Positions 48,950 through 57,899 of a stretch of 64,000 bases of DNA are shown here, piece by piece. Position numbers and translations under genes: made by a program. Below the pieces are notes generated by a model. That model was given only the letters and a program-made list of their open reading frames with translations, ran no database searches and was not told the origin of the DNA. The DNA lies in contig NZ_CP087715.1 of NCBI RefSeq assembly GCF_020991125.1, positions 2,321,501 through 2,385,500 on the forward strand, written 5' to 3'. Source of the DNA: Microbulbifer celer (GTDB taxonomy: Bacteria > Pseudomonadota > Gammaproteobacteria > Pseudomonadales > Cellvibrionaceae). How positions within the stretch are numbered: the first letter of the stretch is position 1; every line of letters begins with the position of its first letter.

Positions 48950-50574
48950 GGGCTGTGGCTGACTTCTCGAATTGGTTTGACGGAGGACGATTGCAGAATC
49001 ATATCGGCTGCTTTTTCAGCAATGGCAATCACTGGTGCATTGGTATTGCCGCTGACAAGGGTCGGCATTATGGAGGCATCCACTACCCGCAGTCCATCCA
49101 CACCGTGGACCCGCAACTCATGATCCACTACGGACAGCTCATCATTGCCCATCTTGCAGGTGCCCACCGGATGATAAATGGTCTCCGCGTACTGCCGGAT
49201 AAACTCGACAATGGCTTTGCGTTTCGTCAGCGGTTTTTCCGGCAGCCACCAGTTTTTATGAATCTCCTTCATGCCGGGTTGCTCGATGATTTCCTGCGCC
49301 ATTTTGTACCCCTCTACCAGCACCTCCAGATCTTCCGGTGCGCTGAGATAGTTGGGCTGTAGTTGGGGCATCGCTCTGGGGTCGCTGGACGCGAGGGTAA
49401 TAGTTCCGCGACTTTTCGGACGCAGTGCGCAGGCGTGCAGGGAGAAGCCGTAGCCCGGCAGTTTTTTCAGGCCGTGATTGAATAGCGGTGCCGCACTCAA
49501 ATGAAACTGGATGTCGGGGTGACTCCCCGCCAGGCTGGAACTGGCAAAACCACCGGCTTCGGCGACATTGTTGGTGAGCATGCCGCGGTTTAACAGCAGG
49601 TAGTTCGGCATCTGCAGCGCGGCCTTCAGCTTCGCACCAAAGGCATCATTGAAGCCCACCGCACCTTTTGCGGCCACAACCTGGGTAATATCCAGATGGT
49701 CCTGCAGGTTCTGCCCAACGCCGGGCAGGTGTGCCTGGGGCACAATACCGAGCTTTCTCAACTCCCCCTCTGGCCCGATGCCGGAAAGCATCAAAAGTTG
49801 GGGGGACTGAATGGCACCGGCACTGAGAATGATCTCTTTGTTGGCGATGATTCTGCGGCCATCCAGCAAGCGGACCGCCGCGGCGCGATCTCCCTTCATA
49901 TCAATCGCCGCGGCCTGCGCGCGGGTAAAGATACTGAGGTTGGGGCGATTTTTTACCGGATAGAGGTAGGCTGTGGCGGCCGAGCAGCGGCGACCATGCT
50001 TCTGGGTGACCTGGTAAAAGCCGACACCATTTTGCTGGTGACCGTTAAAATCGTGATTGAGGCGATGCCCCGCTTCCTGCGCCGCACGCACAAAAGCCCG
50101 GCCCGCTGGCGACTTCCATTTCAGGTCAGAAACGGCCAGTGGCCCGTAGCCACTGTGAAAGGCATCACTGCCCCGCTGATTCCCCTCCGCCACCAGAAAA
50201 TAGGGCAGGATGTCATCCCACCCCCAACCCGGGTTACCCGCCTGCTTCCAGGCATCGTAATCCGCTCCATTGCCCCGGGTATAAATCATCGCGTTGATGG
50301 CACTGCTACCGCCGAGCACCCGGCCCCGCGGCCAGAACAGTCGCCGATTATTCAACGCTGTCTGCGCTTCGGTGTAATGGTGCAGGTTAAAACGCTTGCC
50401 CGGTACCAGGTAGCCGATCCCTGCCGGCATTTGCAACAGCAGGTTGTGGTCGGAAGGTCCCGCCTCCAGCAGACACACCCGGTTGTGCTCATCGGCACTG
50501 AGCCGGTTCGCCAGTACGCAACCGGCAGAGCCGCCACCAACGATGACATAGTCGTATACCAGGGTTTTCGCCAT
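48946..50574 (-). CDS. GMC-family flavin oxidoreductase (choline/alcohol dehydrogenase-like)
   Basis: 542 aa. FAD-binding YVIVGGGSAGCVLANRLS, signature GRVLGGSSAINAMIYTRG, second signature GAIQSPQLLMLSGIG and catalytic HPVGTCKMG near the C-terminus with GNTNAPVIAIAEKAA. Closest in look to BetA/AlkJ-type alcohol dehydrogenases; substrate not inferable. First gene of the overlapping GMC-rlmA-tadA run, an unusual grouping. Confidence 0.93.
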   Translation of the reverse strand: MAKTLVYDYVIVGGGSAGCVLANRLSADEHNRVCLLEAGPSDHNLLLQMPAGIGYLVPGKRFNLHHYTEAQTALNNRRLFWPRGRVLGGSSAINAMIYTRGNGADYDAWKQAGNPGWGWDDILPYFLVAEGNQRGSDAFHSGYGPLAVSDLKWKSPAGRAFVRAAQEAGHRLNHDFNGHQQNGVGFYQVTQKHGRRCSAATAYLYPVKNRPNLSIFTRAQAAAIDMKGDRAAAVRLLDGRRIIANKEIILSAGAIQSPQLLMLSGIGPEGELRKLGIVPQAHLPGVGQNLQDHLDITQVVAAKGAVGFNDAFGAKLKAALQMPNYLLLNRGMLTNNVAEAGGFASSSLAGSHPDIQFHLSAAPLFNHGLKKLPGYGFSLHACALRPKSRGTITLASSDPRAMPQLQPNYLSAPEDLEVLVEGYKMAQEIIEQPGMKEIHKNWWLPEKPLTKRKAIVEFIRQYAETIYHPVGTCKMGNDELSVVDHELRVHGVDGLRVVDASIMPTLVSGNTNAPVIAIAEKAADMILQSSSVKPIREVSHSP

Positions 50575-50683
50575 CGGCGCCTTCCTTTGCTGTGTTCCGG
50601 GCAGGTTTTACCAGTTTACTACGAAGCAGCAATTGTAGAAGGCGAAACCCGGCAATCGCCCCGGAGAAATTTCGCGTCACAAC

Positions 50684-50714
50684 GAAAAAGCCCCCGAACA
50701 GGTCGGGGGCTTTA
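50684..50714 (-). terminator. Rho-independent terminator of the chitobiase gene
   Basis: Minus-strand stem AAAGCCCCCGA/TCGGGGGCTTT with a 5-base loop followed by TTTTTCG, 25 bp past the stop at 50740. It can also act on the plus strand (TTTAAAAG). Confidence 0.9.
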
Positions 50715-50739
50715 AAAGTCGAGAAAAAGACAGTATCCG

Positions 50740-53448
50740 TTAACGGCTACCGACGGTATTCTCCGGCGCCAGGCTGGTTGCGCGCCCGGCCCGCGCCCCA
50801 TCGGCGCTGCGGGCGCGGAGGGACTGCACCGCTTGCGGCGCCGCATTCTGATCCAGCGGTTGCCACTGCTCACCATCGAAATACTCGAGCGGGAGCCCCG
50901 GCAACGGCAGCGCAGCGTCTACGGTCGTACCGCGGACAATCGCCCCCGGTACCGGAATACGGTAATTGATCCCAGCGCGATCCAGTTTAAGCAGTTCCTT
51001 CCGGCCCACCGCCGCAGAGAACTCGGCCCAGTCTTTCGCCAAGGCGGCTTTGTCGACGAACCCGGTTTCCGCGGAGAACGTCTGCCCCTCTTCAATGGGC
51101 AGCTCCCACTCGGCCTGGTGCCAGGCGCGCTCGGCCAGGGCGAGCAGACGTGGGAACATCTGGTATTCCACCGCATCGTCCGTGCGTACCACCTCGCTCC
51201 ACAGCTGCCCCTGAATACCTTTCACACTGTCGGCAAAATCCGCTGCCGGACTGGTGGCGGACCAGCCGTTGCCATCGCGGTTGGGGTAAATTTCCGCCAA
51301 CTGCGCAGTATTCAACGGCGCGTAGCTGAAGGTCTTGCGGGTATCGGTGTAACGGGACGCCCAGTAATAGCCGCGCTCTTCCGGGTGTACTTCCTGCGGC
51401 ATATCGAAGTAGAGGTAGTCGGAGTGCGACTGCACCAGATCAAAACCGGTTTCCGCAAAGTGCACGCTCTCATCACCACCACCCCAGAACAGTGGCGCCC
51501 AGGAGTTCACATAACTGCGCTCGGTTGCCAGCTCCTGCTGCGCGCTCTCAATCCGCTTCACACCATCGTTCCACGCCGCCATGGTGCCGATACCGGCATC
51601 CGCCACCAATTTACTCACGCGACGGGCATAGAGCTCACCCATCTCATCGAGAGACTCTACGATGCCCTCGTCGATCAACTTCTGGCACTGGGGGGAGTTG
51701 GTCCAGGGCTTGCTGCGCACATCCGCGGTCACATCGCCCTTTTCCGGATCCTCCCCCGGGCCGACTTCAAACCCGTCACCGGCGAGAATATTCACCGCCT
51801 CGTCACCGCCGAAATGCCAGGTCTTTAATGGCTGACCGGCAGCCTGGTGCATGGCCTGCACCTCACCAATCAGCTTGTCCACAAAATGATAAGTGGAGTC
51901 GACACAGGGGTTGATATAGCTGTCGTCATAAAACTGCACCGACAGATACCTTGTATCGTCTTCCGGATCAATCAGACGATAGGCTTCCGCCCTGGCCGGA
52001 TCGGAATCCTTGTACTTGCGATAGCGCGCTTCCATCGCCACCACCGCGGAGCGGGCGTGGGCCGGCATATCAAATTCCGGAACCACTTCGATCTGGCGAT
52101 CGGCGGCATAGCGCACTATCTCTATATAGTCGTCGACAGAGAAAAAGCCGCTGCCGTTGTTATCGGTGTTAGGGCCGGAACCCAGCTGCGGTAACAGGCA
52201 GCGGTTTTCTTCCAAGTCAAAACAGCGTTTGGCGCCAATTTCTGTCAGCTCCGGCAGTCCCGGGATCTCCAGGCGCCAGCCTTCATCGTCTGACAGGTGA
52301 AAATGAAAACGGTTGAGTTTGTAGGCGGCCATCTGGTCCAGCAGTTTCAGTACCACCTCTTTACTGTGAAAGTTGCGCCCCACATCCAGGAACAGACCGC
52401 GGTGGTCAAAGCGCGGGGCGTCCTCCACCTCCACCTGCGGCAAAGCGCGACTCTCCAGATCCACCAGCGCAAGGAGTGATTGCACCCCGTAAAAAACGCC
52501 CTGCTCGTCGGCGGCGGTCACCTCGGCACCCTGCACGCCTACACGCAGTCGGTAGGCACCGGCGGGCATATCACTGAATTTATCCGCGGCCAATGTAGTC
52601 TGCACCGGGTAAGCGCCTTCAGCCCCGGCCAGGCCCAGCTGTTCAAGGCGCAGCGCCACTGCCGACAGACTGCCCTCTGACAGGCCGCCGCCGGTAATGG
52701 AAAGCCCAGCCTCCAGAACCACCGGTGCGTCTGCAACAGACTGCACGGACAGGGGCTTGGGAATAATGCGACTGCGCCACCCTTCTCCCGCTTCGGGATC
52801 GGTCTCGGCGGTATAACGCTGATGGCGGCTGGCCGCTGTGGCCAGGGTATTGGCATCAGAAGCGGTGCGCTTCCAATTGTCCGGGTGATTCTTATTGATC
52901 GGCAACACCATGCCGTCCAGATCGTCGGTATCGGTACTGGCGATCACATGTGCCTCACCGGCGCCATCGACTACAAACAGGCGTGGCTGGAAGTCGGATT
53001 CGAACTGGATCCAGCTCTCCGCCAGAAACTCCAGAGGCAGAGTTTCACCAGCACCGATACCGGCAAATTTTTCATTGGGGATGAGGCGGTGCAGATCGCC
53101 GTTGACCCGCTCGAGGGTAAACGCCTCGCTATTGAGCAGCTTGAAGGTACGGCGCACGCTATGGAAATACAGCTTCCAGTCGCGCTCATCCGCCGCGATC
53201 GCCGGGCCTTCATTGATCAAGCTGATCCGGTAAGTAAAGCATGCGGCGCCACTGCCACCCGCTGCTTTGCACTGGGACCGCAACGGTTGATCCACCCCCT
53301 GAAAGTTGGTGAGCACTTCCTGGGTTACTGCAAAGTGTTCTGCGATACGCTCTGCAGAGCTTGCTGCATTCGCTTCTGGCGAGGGCTTGCCACAGGCAGC
53401 AATCAGGGAAGACAAGGCCAAACTGGCAAACAGGGGGAGCCGATTCAT
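50740..53448 (-). CDS. Beta-N-acetylhexosaminidase, GH20 (chitobiase), lipoprotein
   Basis: 902 aa. Lipobox SLIAAC. Order: N-terminal chitobiase (CHB_HEX) domain, GH20 small domain, (beta/alpha)8 barrel with the acid/base pair in WHFGGDEAVN (D547-E548 approx.), C-terminal Ig-like end. Splits chitobiose and other beta-GlcNAc ends in the periplasm. A candidate LacI-type operator lies about 125 bp upstream. Full length. Confidence 0.95.
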   Translation of the reverse strand: MNRLPLFASLALSSLIAACGKPSPEANAASSAERIAEHFAVTQEVLTNFQGVDQPLRSQCKAAGGSGAACFTYRISLINEGPAIAADERDWKLYFHSVRRTFKLLNSEAFTLERVNGDLHRLIPNEKFAGIGAGETLPLEFLAESWIQFESDFQPRLFVVDGAGEAHVIASTDTDDLDGMVLPINKNHPDNWKRTASDANTLATAASRHQRYTAETDPEAGEGWRSRIIPKPLSVQSVADAPVVLEAGLSITGGGLSEGSLSAVALRLEQLGLAGAEGAYPVQTTLAADKFSDMPAGAYRLRVGVQGAEVTAADEQGVFYGVQSLLALVDLESRALPQVEVEDAPRFDHRGLFLDVGRNFHSKEVVLKLLDQMAAYKLNRFHFHLSDDEGWRLEIPGLPELTEIGAKRCFDLEENRCLLPQLGSGPNTDNNGSGFFSVDDYIEIVRYAADRQIEVVPEFDMPAHARSAVVAMEARYRKYKDSDPARAEAYRLIDPEDDTRYLSVQFYDDSYINPCVDSTYHFVDKLIGEVQAMHQAAGQPLKTWHFGGDEAVNILAGDGFEVGPGEDPEKGDVTADVRSKPWTNSPQCQKLIDEGIVESLDEMGELYARRVSKLVADAGIGTMAAWNDGVKRIESAQQELATERSYVNSWAPLFWGGGDESVHFAETGFDLVQSHSDYLYFDMPQEVHPEERGYYWASRYTDTRKTFSYAPLNTAQLAEIYPNRDGNGWSATSPAADFADSVKGIQGQLWSEVVRTDDAVEYQMFPRLLALAERAWHQAEWELPIEEGQTFSAETGFVDKAALAKDWAEFSAAVGRKELLKLDRAGINYRIPVPGAIVRGTTVDAALPLPGLPLEYFDGEQWQPLDQNAAPQAVQSLRARSADGARAGRATSLAPENTVGSR

Positions 53449-54029
53449 GGAGTTTCTCTTGTTATATCCGTATTCAATCCGTAGCGCCCTCCTGACAACT
53501 AACTCAAGGTAATAGGTGGGCCACCAGTATGCACCGGTTTCTGACGACCGGGTTTTCTACCATATCGAAAAAGACAGCGCTGTCAACAAATGCTCCCCAA
53601 AGCACCTCAAAAAATGCAAGAAGCACTGGCACTCAGCTTTTCGGCGCTCTGCACTTCCCTACTCTGCTTTCTGGCACAACACTTAGCAATCTGCTTTCGC
53701 CAATTTCGCCCCTCTAATGTCTGACCAGTGGATGAACTAGACGAATTTTTTATATGCGCGGGTTCGACCAAAGGGTTCTGATATGAAAAAACATTGGCGG
53801 AATCCTCACCCCGGGTTCCAGATTATCGGCAACACTGTGGATATCCAGCTGTGACGGGGCGTACAGAAATATGACCAAATACAAACCAAAATTCACGACT
53901 GGACATGGCAAAGTGTCCGGATTTATGAGATACATCAGTTACTAAAGGGTGAGCCATAATAAATTCAGTAGCTGTTCAGATATTGATCAAGCAGCTGCCA
54001 GCCACAGACTAAACACCCAGGGTAGACCC
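53449..54029. other. Intergenic region between chitobiase and exported protein gene
   Basis: 580 bp without a supported ORF. Contains the palindrome at 53573-53584; otherwise I see nothing distinctive. Confidence 0.5.
53573..53584. promoter_or_regulatory. Candidate LacI-type (NagR-like) operator of the chitobiase gene
   Basis: Perfect 12-bp palindrome GACAGCGCTGTC, in context AAGACAGCGCTGTCAAC. It matches the core recalled for NagR of the LacI family in related bacteria (TGACARCGYTGTCA). Position ~125 bp upstream of the start fits a GlcNAc-responsive operator. No LacI-family gene is in the window. Confidence 0.6.
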
Positions 54030-54518
54030 ATGGAAACTCGCAGTACTCAGTTTCGTACCCGAAAGCACTTTTCCGCAGTGCTTGGTCTTCTTTTGCTTCC
54101 CGCTTCCTCCGGTGCGCTCGCTGACGACATTTTCATTCCCGACTCCACCAGCGGCCTCAACCTCCAGGCCGACAATGCCTTCTTTATTGATAGCGCCTTC
54201 GGTATGGACAACCAAGCCCTTTACGAGTCCGCCGAAAACCTGCGCAACAACTCCATGGGCATGGTCCACCGCCGCCTGAATCACCAATGGCTTCAGCTGC
54301 ATACCAATCCGGAAGAGACAGAGACCATCACCGGCGGGCGCGCCGTGAACGAAATCCTGAAAATGGGGTTTAAAACCTATATGGAGCAGCACAAGCGCAA
54401 CCAGCAACACCCGCTGCTGCGTTACACCAAGAGCCATGGTCAGTTCAACAGCGCGCTGGACTACGACGTGCGCCTCTCTGGAGACAAGTTCAAGGTCTCC
54501 TTCGAGTACGAGTTTTAA
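54030..54518 (+). CDS. Exported protein of unknown function, 162 aa
   Basis: The ATG at 54030 (METRSTQFRTRKHFSAVLGL) has AGGGTAGACC upstream and begins a signal peptide cut near SSGALADD. The mature part has no Cys and ends in alternating hydrophobic/charged residues with a terminal aromatic (DKFKVSFEYEF), as in outer-membrane strands. Function unknown. Confidence 0.7.
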   Translation: METRSTQFRTRKHFSAVLGLLLLPASSGALADDIFIPDSTSGLNLQADNAFFIDSAFGMDNQALYESAENLRNNSMGMVHRRLNHQWLQLHTNPEETETITGGRAVNEILKMGFKTYMEQHKRNQQHPLLRYTKSHGQFNSALDYDVRLSGDKFKVSFEYEF

Positions 54519-54536
54519 CTCACACTGCCTATCGCA

Positions 54537-54576
54537 TAGAATCTCCGCCACTTTCAATGGCCAATGGCGGAGATTC
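54537..54576. promoter_or_regulatory. Hairpin covering the start region of the RDD gene
   Basis: GAATCTCCGCCA pairs perfectly with TGGCGGAGATTC over a 14-base loop. The right arm contains the likely Shine-Dalgarno GGAG (54569-54572) of the GTG at 54579, so the stem could mask translation, or simply end the upstream transcript, though no T-run follows. Confidence 0.55.
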
Positions 54577-54578
54577 CC

Positions 54579-55079
54579 GTGCCCAAGCCCGTATCCACCC
54601 CCACCGCATTCAATCAACTCCCGATCGCCGGCCCCGCTCGTCGCCTGATGGCACTAGTGTATGACGCACTGATCATTGCCGGACTGTGGATGGTCTACGG
54701 GTTTCTCGCCATGCTGATCACCTCCACCTTCGGTAGCCTGCAGTGCCACCCGGAAGCACTCGATTACACCCCCTGTGTCGGCGGCCCCCTGTATCAGCTG
54801 GGGCTGCTGGCGGTGACTGCGGGCTACTTTTTCTGGTCCTGGCGGGCGGCAGGGCAGACCATCGGCATGCGCGCCTGGCGGATGATGGTGGCCAACAACA
54901 ATGGCATGCAACTAAGCTGGTACCAGTGCACGATCCGGGCGCTGGTGGCGCCGGCATCACTGGCATGTCTCGGACTGGGCTTTTTCTGGGGCTACTTCCG
55001 CCAGGATCGCGCCACCTGGCACGATCTGGCATCGGATTCAGAGGTTAGAGTCCTACCAAAGAAGGGAAAGAAGAAATAA
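54579..55079 (+). CDS. RDD family integral membrane protein
   Basis: 166 aa from the GTG at 54579, which has GGAG 6 nt upstream; an ATG at 54564 would add five residues. Contains RRLMALVYDALIIAGLWMVY (R and D of the first motif), GQTIGMRAWRMMV (the second) and RDRATWHDLAS-like RQDRATWHDLASDSEV (third D). Three or more TM segments. Function unknown, transport suggested. Confidence 0.88.
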   Translation: MPKPVSTPTAFNQLPIAGPARRLMALVYDALIIAGLWMVYGFLAMLITSTFGSLQCHPEALDYTPCVGGPLYQLGLLAVTAGYFFWSWRAAGQTIGMRAWRMMVANNNGMQLSWYQCTIRALVAPASLACLGLGFFWGYFRQDRATWHDLASDSEVRVLPKKGKKK

Positions 55080-55120
55080 AGAAATCTGGTGACTCATTGT
55101 CCCTGTAAGCTTTGGGCGAA

Positions 55121-55270
55121 GGCGGCGCTAGCGGGTACAACCTTGCGAGACCTTCTGCGAGAGGGGCCGAAGGCGCCGTGAATACCTGGAGCGGCCGGGC
55201 CACCTCGCAGAAGAGCCCCCACGGATGGGTTTACGGCGTGTCTCGCGAGGTTGTACCCGCTAGCGCCGCC
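55121..55270. repeat. Long intergenic hairpin element, copy 3
   Basis: Arms GGCGGCGCTAGCGGGTACAA and TTGTACCCGCTAGCGCCGCC pair over about 30 bp, with nested CTTCTGCGAG/CTCGCAGAAG and the motif GCCCCCACGGATGGGTTTAC. It lies between the convergent RDD and lptG genes. Confidence 0.85.
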
Positions 55271-55293
55271 GCCACTACAGCAGGGATAAAACG

Positions 55294-56355
55294 TCAACGC
55301 GCCCGCTTCAGCAGCACCCACCCCAGCAGGAAGCTGGCAAGAATCGGCAGGATGACTGCGATAAACGGTGGAAAGCCGAATACCACCGAAGATGGCCCCA
55401 GCATATCCTGCACGGTCTGGAATACCACGCCCACAATCACCCCGGTAAATACCCGCAGCCCGGTGGTCACCTCGCGCAGCGGCCCGAAGATGAAGGAAAT
55501 GGCCATCATCACCAGCCCCGCAATGGTCAGCGGTTGCAGGACCTTCTTCCAGAACGCCAGCCAGTAGTGCCCCGACTCCTCTCCCTTGCGATCAAGGAAA
55601 TTGCTATAGGACCAGAGGCTGCGCGGCGAAAGGTCCGAAGGCATCGGCACCACCAGCTCAAACAGGTCTGGTGAAATGTCTGATTCCCAATAGCTGGTAG
55701 TGCTCGCATCGCTGGTCGCACGCTCCGGGGTCAGGCGGGTTTCGCGGCTGTTCTGCAGCTCCCAGCGACCATCATCGAAATGCCCCCGTTCGGAAAACAC
55801 CACCCGCTGCAACTGGTGATCCTTATCGAACCGATAGCGGGTGATCCCAAACAAGGTGCCGCCGGGCAACGCCGCATTGAAGTGCACAAACTCGCCCCGG
55901 TCCTGGAACCAGAGGCCCTTTTCCAGCCCGACGGCTTTCAGGTCGCCCTGAGCGACCGCTTTCAGGCTCTCCGCCTGCTGGTTGGTCACCGGAATGACCA
56001 GCTCCGCCAACAGCAGCCCGCATACGATCAGCGCAAGTACCGGTTTCATGACCGCCCAGGTGATGCGTCCGATGGAGACTCCCGCTGCGCGCATTACCGT
56101 CAGCTCACTGGTACTGGCCAGGGTACCCAGCCCCACCATACAGCCCACCAGCGCGGAAAATCCGAGCTGATCATAAATTCGGCTGGGCAGCGTCCACAGT
56201 ACATATTTCAACAGATCGGAGAACTGGTAATCACCGCCCAGGTCGCCAAGTTCGTCGACGATCGCGGAAATGACGTCCAGACCGAGAATCACCATTAATA
56301 CGGCGAGTATCGCGAACAGCACCGCGCGCCCGATATAGCGATCAAGCTTGGACAT
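55294..56355 (-). CDS. lptG: LPS export permease LptG
   Basis: 353 aa from MSKLDRYIGRAVLFAI. Inner-membrane YjgP/YjgQ-family subunit with an N-terminal TM bundle, a central periplasmic beta-jellyroll (FQDRGEFVHFNAALPGGTLF) and C-terminal TMs (GPLREVTTGLRVFTGVIVGV). Works with LptF and the LptB ATPase (not in this window). It overlaps the lptF gene by about 14 nt. Confidence 0.95.
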   Translation of the reverse strand: MSKLDRYIGRAVLFAILAVLMVILGLDVISAIVDELGDLGGDYQFSDLLKYVLWTLPSRIYDQLGFSALVGCMVGLGTLASTSELTVMRAAGVSIGRITWAVMKPVLALIVCGLLLAELVIPVTNQQAESLKAVAQGDLKAVGLEKGLWFQDRGEFVHFNAALPGGTLFGITRYRFDKDHQLQRVVFSERGHFDDGRWELQNSRETRLTPERATSDASTTSYWESDISPDLFELVVPMPSDLSPRSLWSYSNFLDRKGEESGHYWLAFWKKVLQPLTIAGLVMMAISFIFGPLREVTTGLRVFTGVIVGVVFQTVQDMLGPSSVVFGFPPFIAVILPILASFLLGWVLLKRAR

Positions 56356-57472
56356 CGTCACCTCCCTCCGGCGCCATCCGTTTGCGCGGCTTGCGGAGCC
56401 GGCGTCCGCCGAGCATCAACAGCCCGAGAATCAGGAACGGCGGATGCACAAGCCAGATCGCCCACGGCTGCTCAATCTTGCCGTCCTCAATCGCCCCGCG
56501 GACGCCCTGCAGTGCCACCAGATAAATAATGTACAGTAATACCGCTGGGATCATTTTCGCGTAACGTCCCTGCCGGGGGTTGGTGCGGCTCAGCGGTACC
56601 GCGAGTATCGCCACCACCAGCACCAGCACGGGCAGGCTGAAACGGTAATGCAGGTTGCCGCGCTCCTGGGGGTTATCGCTCTTCAGCAGCGATGCGGTAG
56701 ACATGGACTGTATCCGCTCACCGGCTTTGGTGCGCAGGCGCGGGATTTCCAACAGCACTTCGTAACTGGCGAAGGCCATCTGGCGATAGTCGCGCTGGCC
56801 GGGGATCCCCTCGTAACGGTATCCGTCGCGCAGCACCAGGTAGCGCAGCCCCGTTTCCGGGTCAATCTGCTGCACCCCTTCCCGCGCCACGGTAACGATC
56901 TGGTGGTCCGACTCCGTCTCGCCCCGCGAGGAACCGAGCTCGGCAAGAAACACATCGTGCATGGTGGAGCGGTCGTCACTGAGCGAATCGGCGTAATACA
57001 CCGCGCGATCCCCTTCGGTGGCGATAAACTTCCTTGGCACCAGGTGATCGAACTCGTTGCGCGTCTTGTCGGCGGTCAATAACTGGGACGTGCGCTCAAT
57101 GCCGATAGGCGTCAGGAACAGACTCATGGCTGCCACCAGCAATGCCACCGCCACTGCGGGGATCAGGGTATAGCGCAGCAGCTGACGCTCACTGAAACCA
57201 CAGGCGTGCAGCACCGTCATTTCACTTTCGATGTAGAGGCGACCGTAGGCCAGCAGAATACCGACGAAAAATCCGAGCGGAATCACCAGCTCGAGAAAAC
57301 CCGGCAGGCGGTATCCCATCAGGGAAAACAGAATTCCGGCAGACATGTCGCCCGCAGCCGCATCTGCCAGGTACTTCACAAAACGGCCACTGACGACCAT
57401 CAGCAATAGCACCGCGCTAACGGCCAACGTCGCGCCTAAAAGTTCGCGACAGAGATAGCGGAAAATAATCAC
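56342..57472 (-). CDS. lptF: LPS export permease LptF
   Basis: 376 aa. MIIFRYLCRELLGATLAVSA, periplasmic domain and C-terminal TMs (LAVPLSRTNPRQGRYAKMIP). Its stop overlaps the lptG start. Diverges from pepA across a ~427-bp gap, the usual arrangement in gammaproteobacteria. Confidence 0.95.
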   Translation of the reverse strand: MIIFRYLCRELLGATLAVSAVLLLMVVSGRFVKYLADAAAGDMSAGILFSLMGYRLPGFLELVIPLGFFVGILLAYGRLYIESEMTVLHACGFSERQLLRYTLIPAVAVALLVAAMSLFLTPIGIERTSQLLTADKTRNEFDHLVPRKFIATEGDRAVYYADSLSDDRSTMHDVFLAELGSSRGETESDHQIVTVAREGVQQIDPETGLRYLVLRDGYRYEGIPGQRDYRQMAFASYEVLLEIPRLRTKAGERIQSMSTASLLKSDNPQERGNLHYRFSLPVLVLVVAILAVPLSRTNPRQGRYAKMIPAVLLYIIYLVALQGVRGAIEDGKIEQPWAIWLVHPPFLILGLLMLGGRRLRKPRKRMAPEGGDDVQA

Positions 57473-57899
57473 TTAACGACCAGTTTCCCTGATTGCGTCT
57501 GAATTTATTGGTGAGAAAATGCGTAGATTCCAGATTGAAGATAGGTCATTCAAGCAATCCGGTCCCAGTCGGGTTAAACTTGTGCGGCGCATTATCACTA
57601 AAAAGCCCGGCGTTGTCTCGGTTGACCTGCCCAGGAAAACCTGAGATGAGCCAACAGGCACTGGGTTGGCAACCGGCCCCTGAAAGATTGTTGCCCGGGG
57701 CAGGCACAATCCCTGCTACCGTATGGCCTCCCATCAGACCGCTGTTGCGGCGGGGAAGTTCAGCAACACGATCCGGAAGTCTGGCCGGCAGCCCGACAAA
57801 TCGCCAGCGCGAACACACTTCGAATACATCAGATTCGGCAATCTCGCGCCTAAATCATTAAATCCCGATTCATTCACGGGAAAGGAAGGAAATACCACT
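57473..57899. other. Divergent promoter region between lptF and pepA
   Basis: 427 bp; no supported ORF (the pepA frame extends back here but lacks a good RBS until 57900). No single promoter box is certain. Confidence 0.5.
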
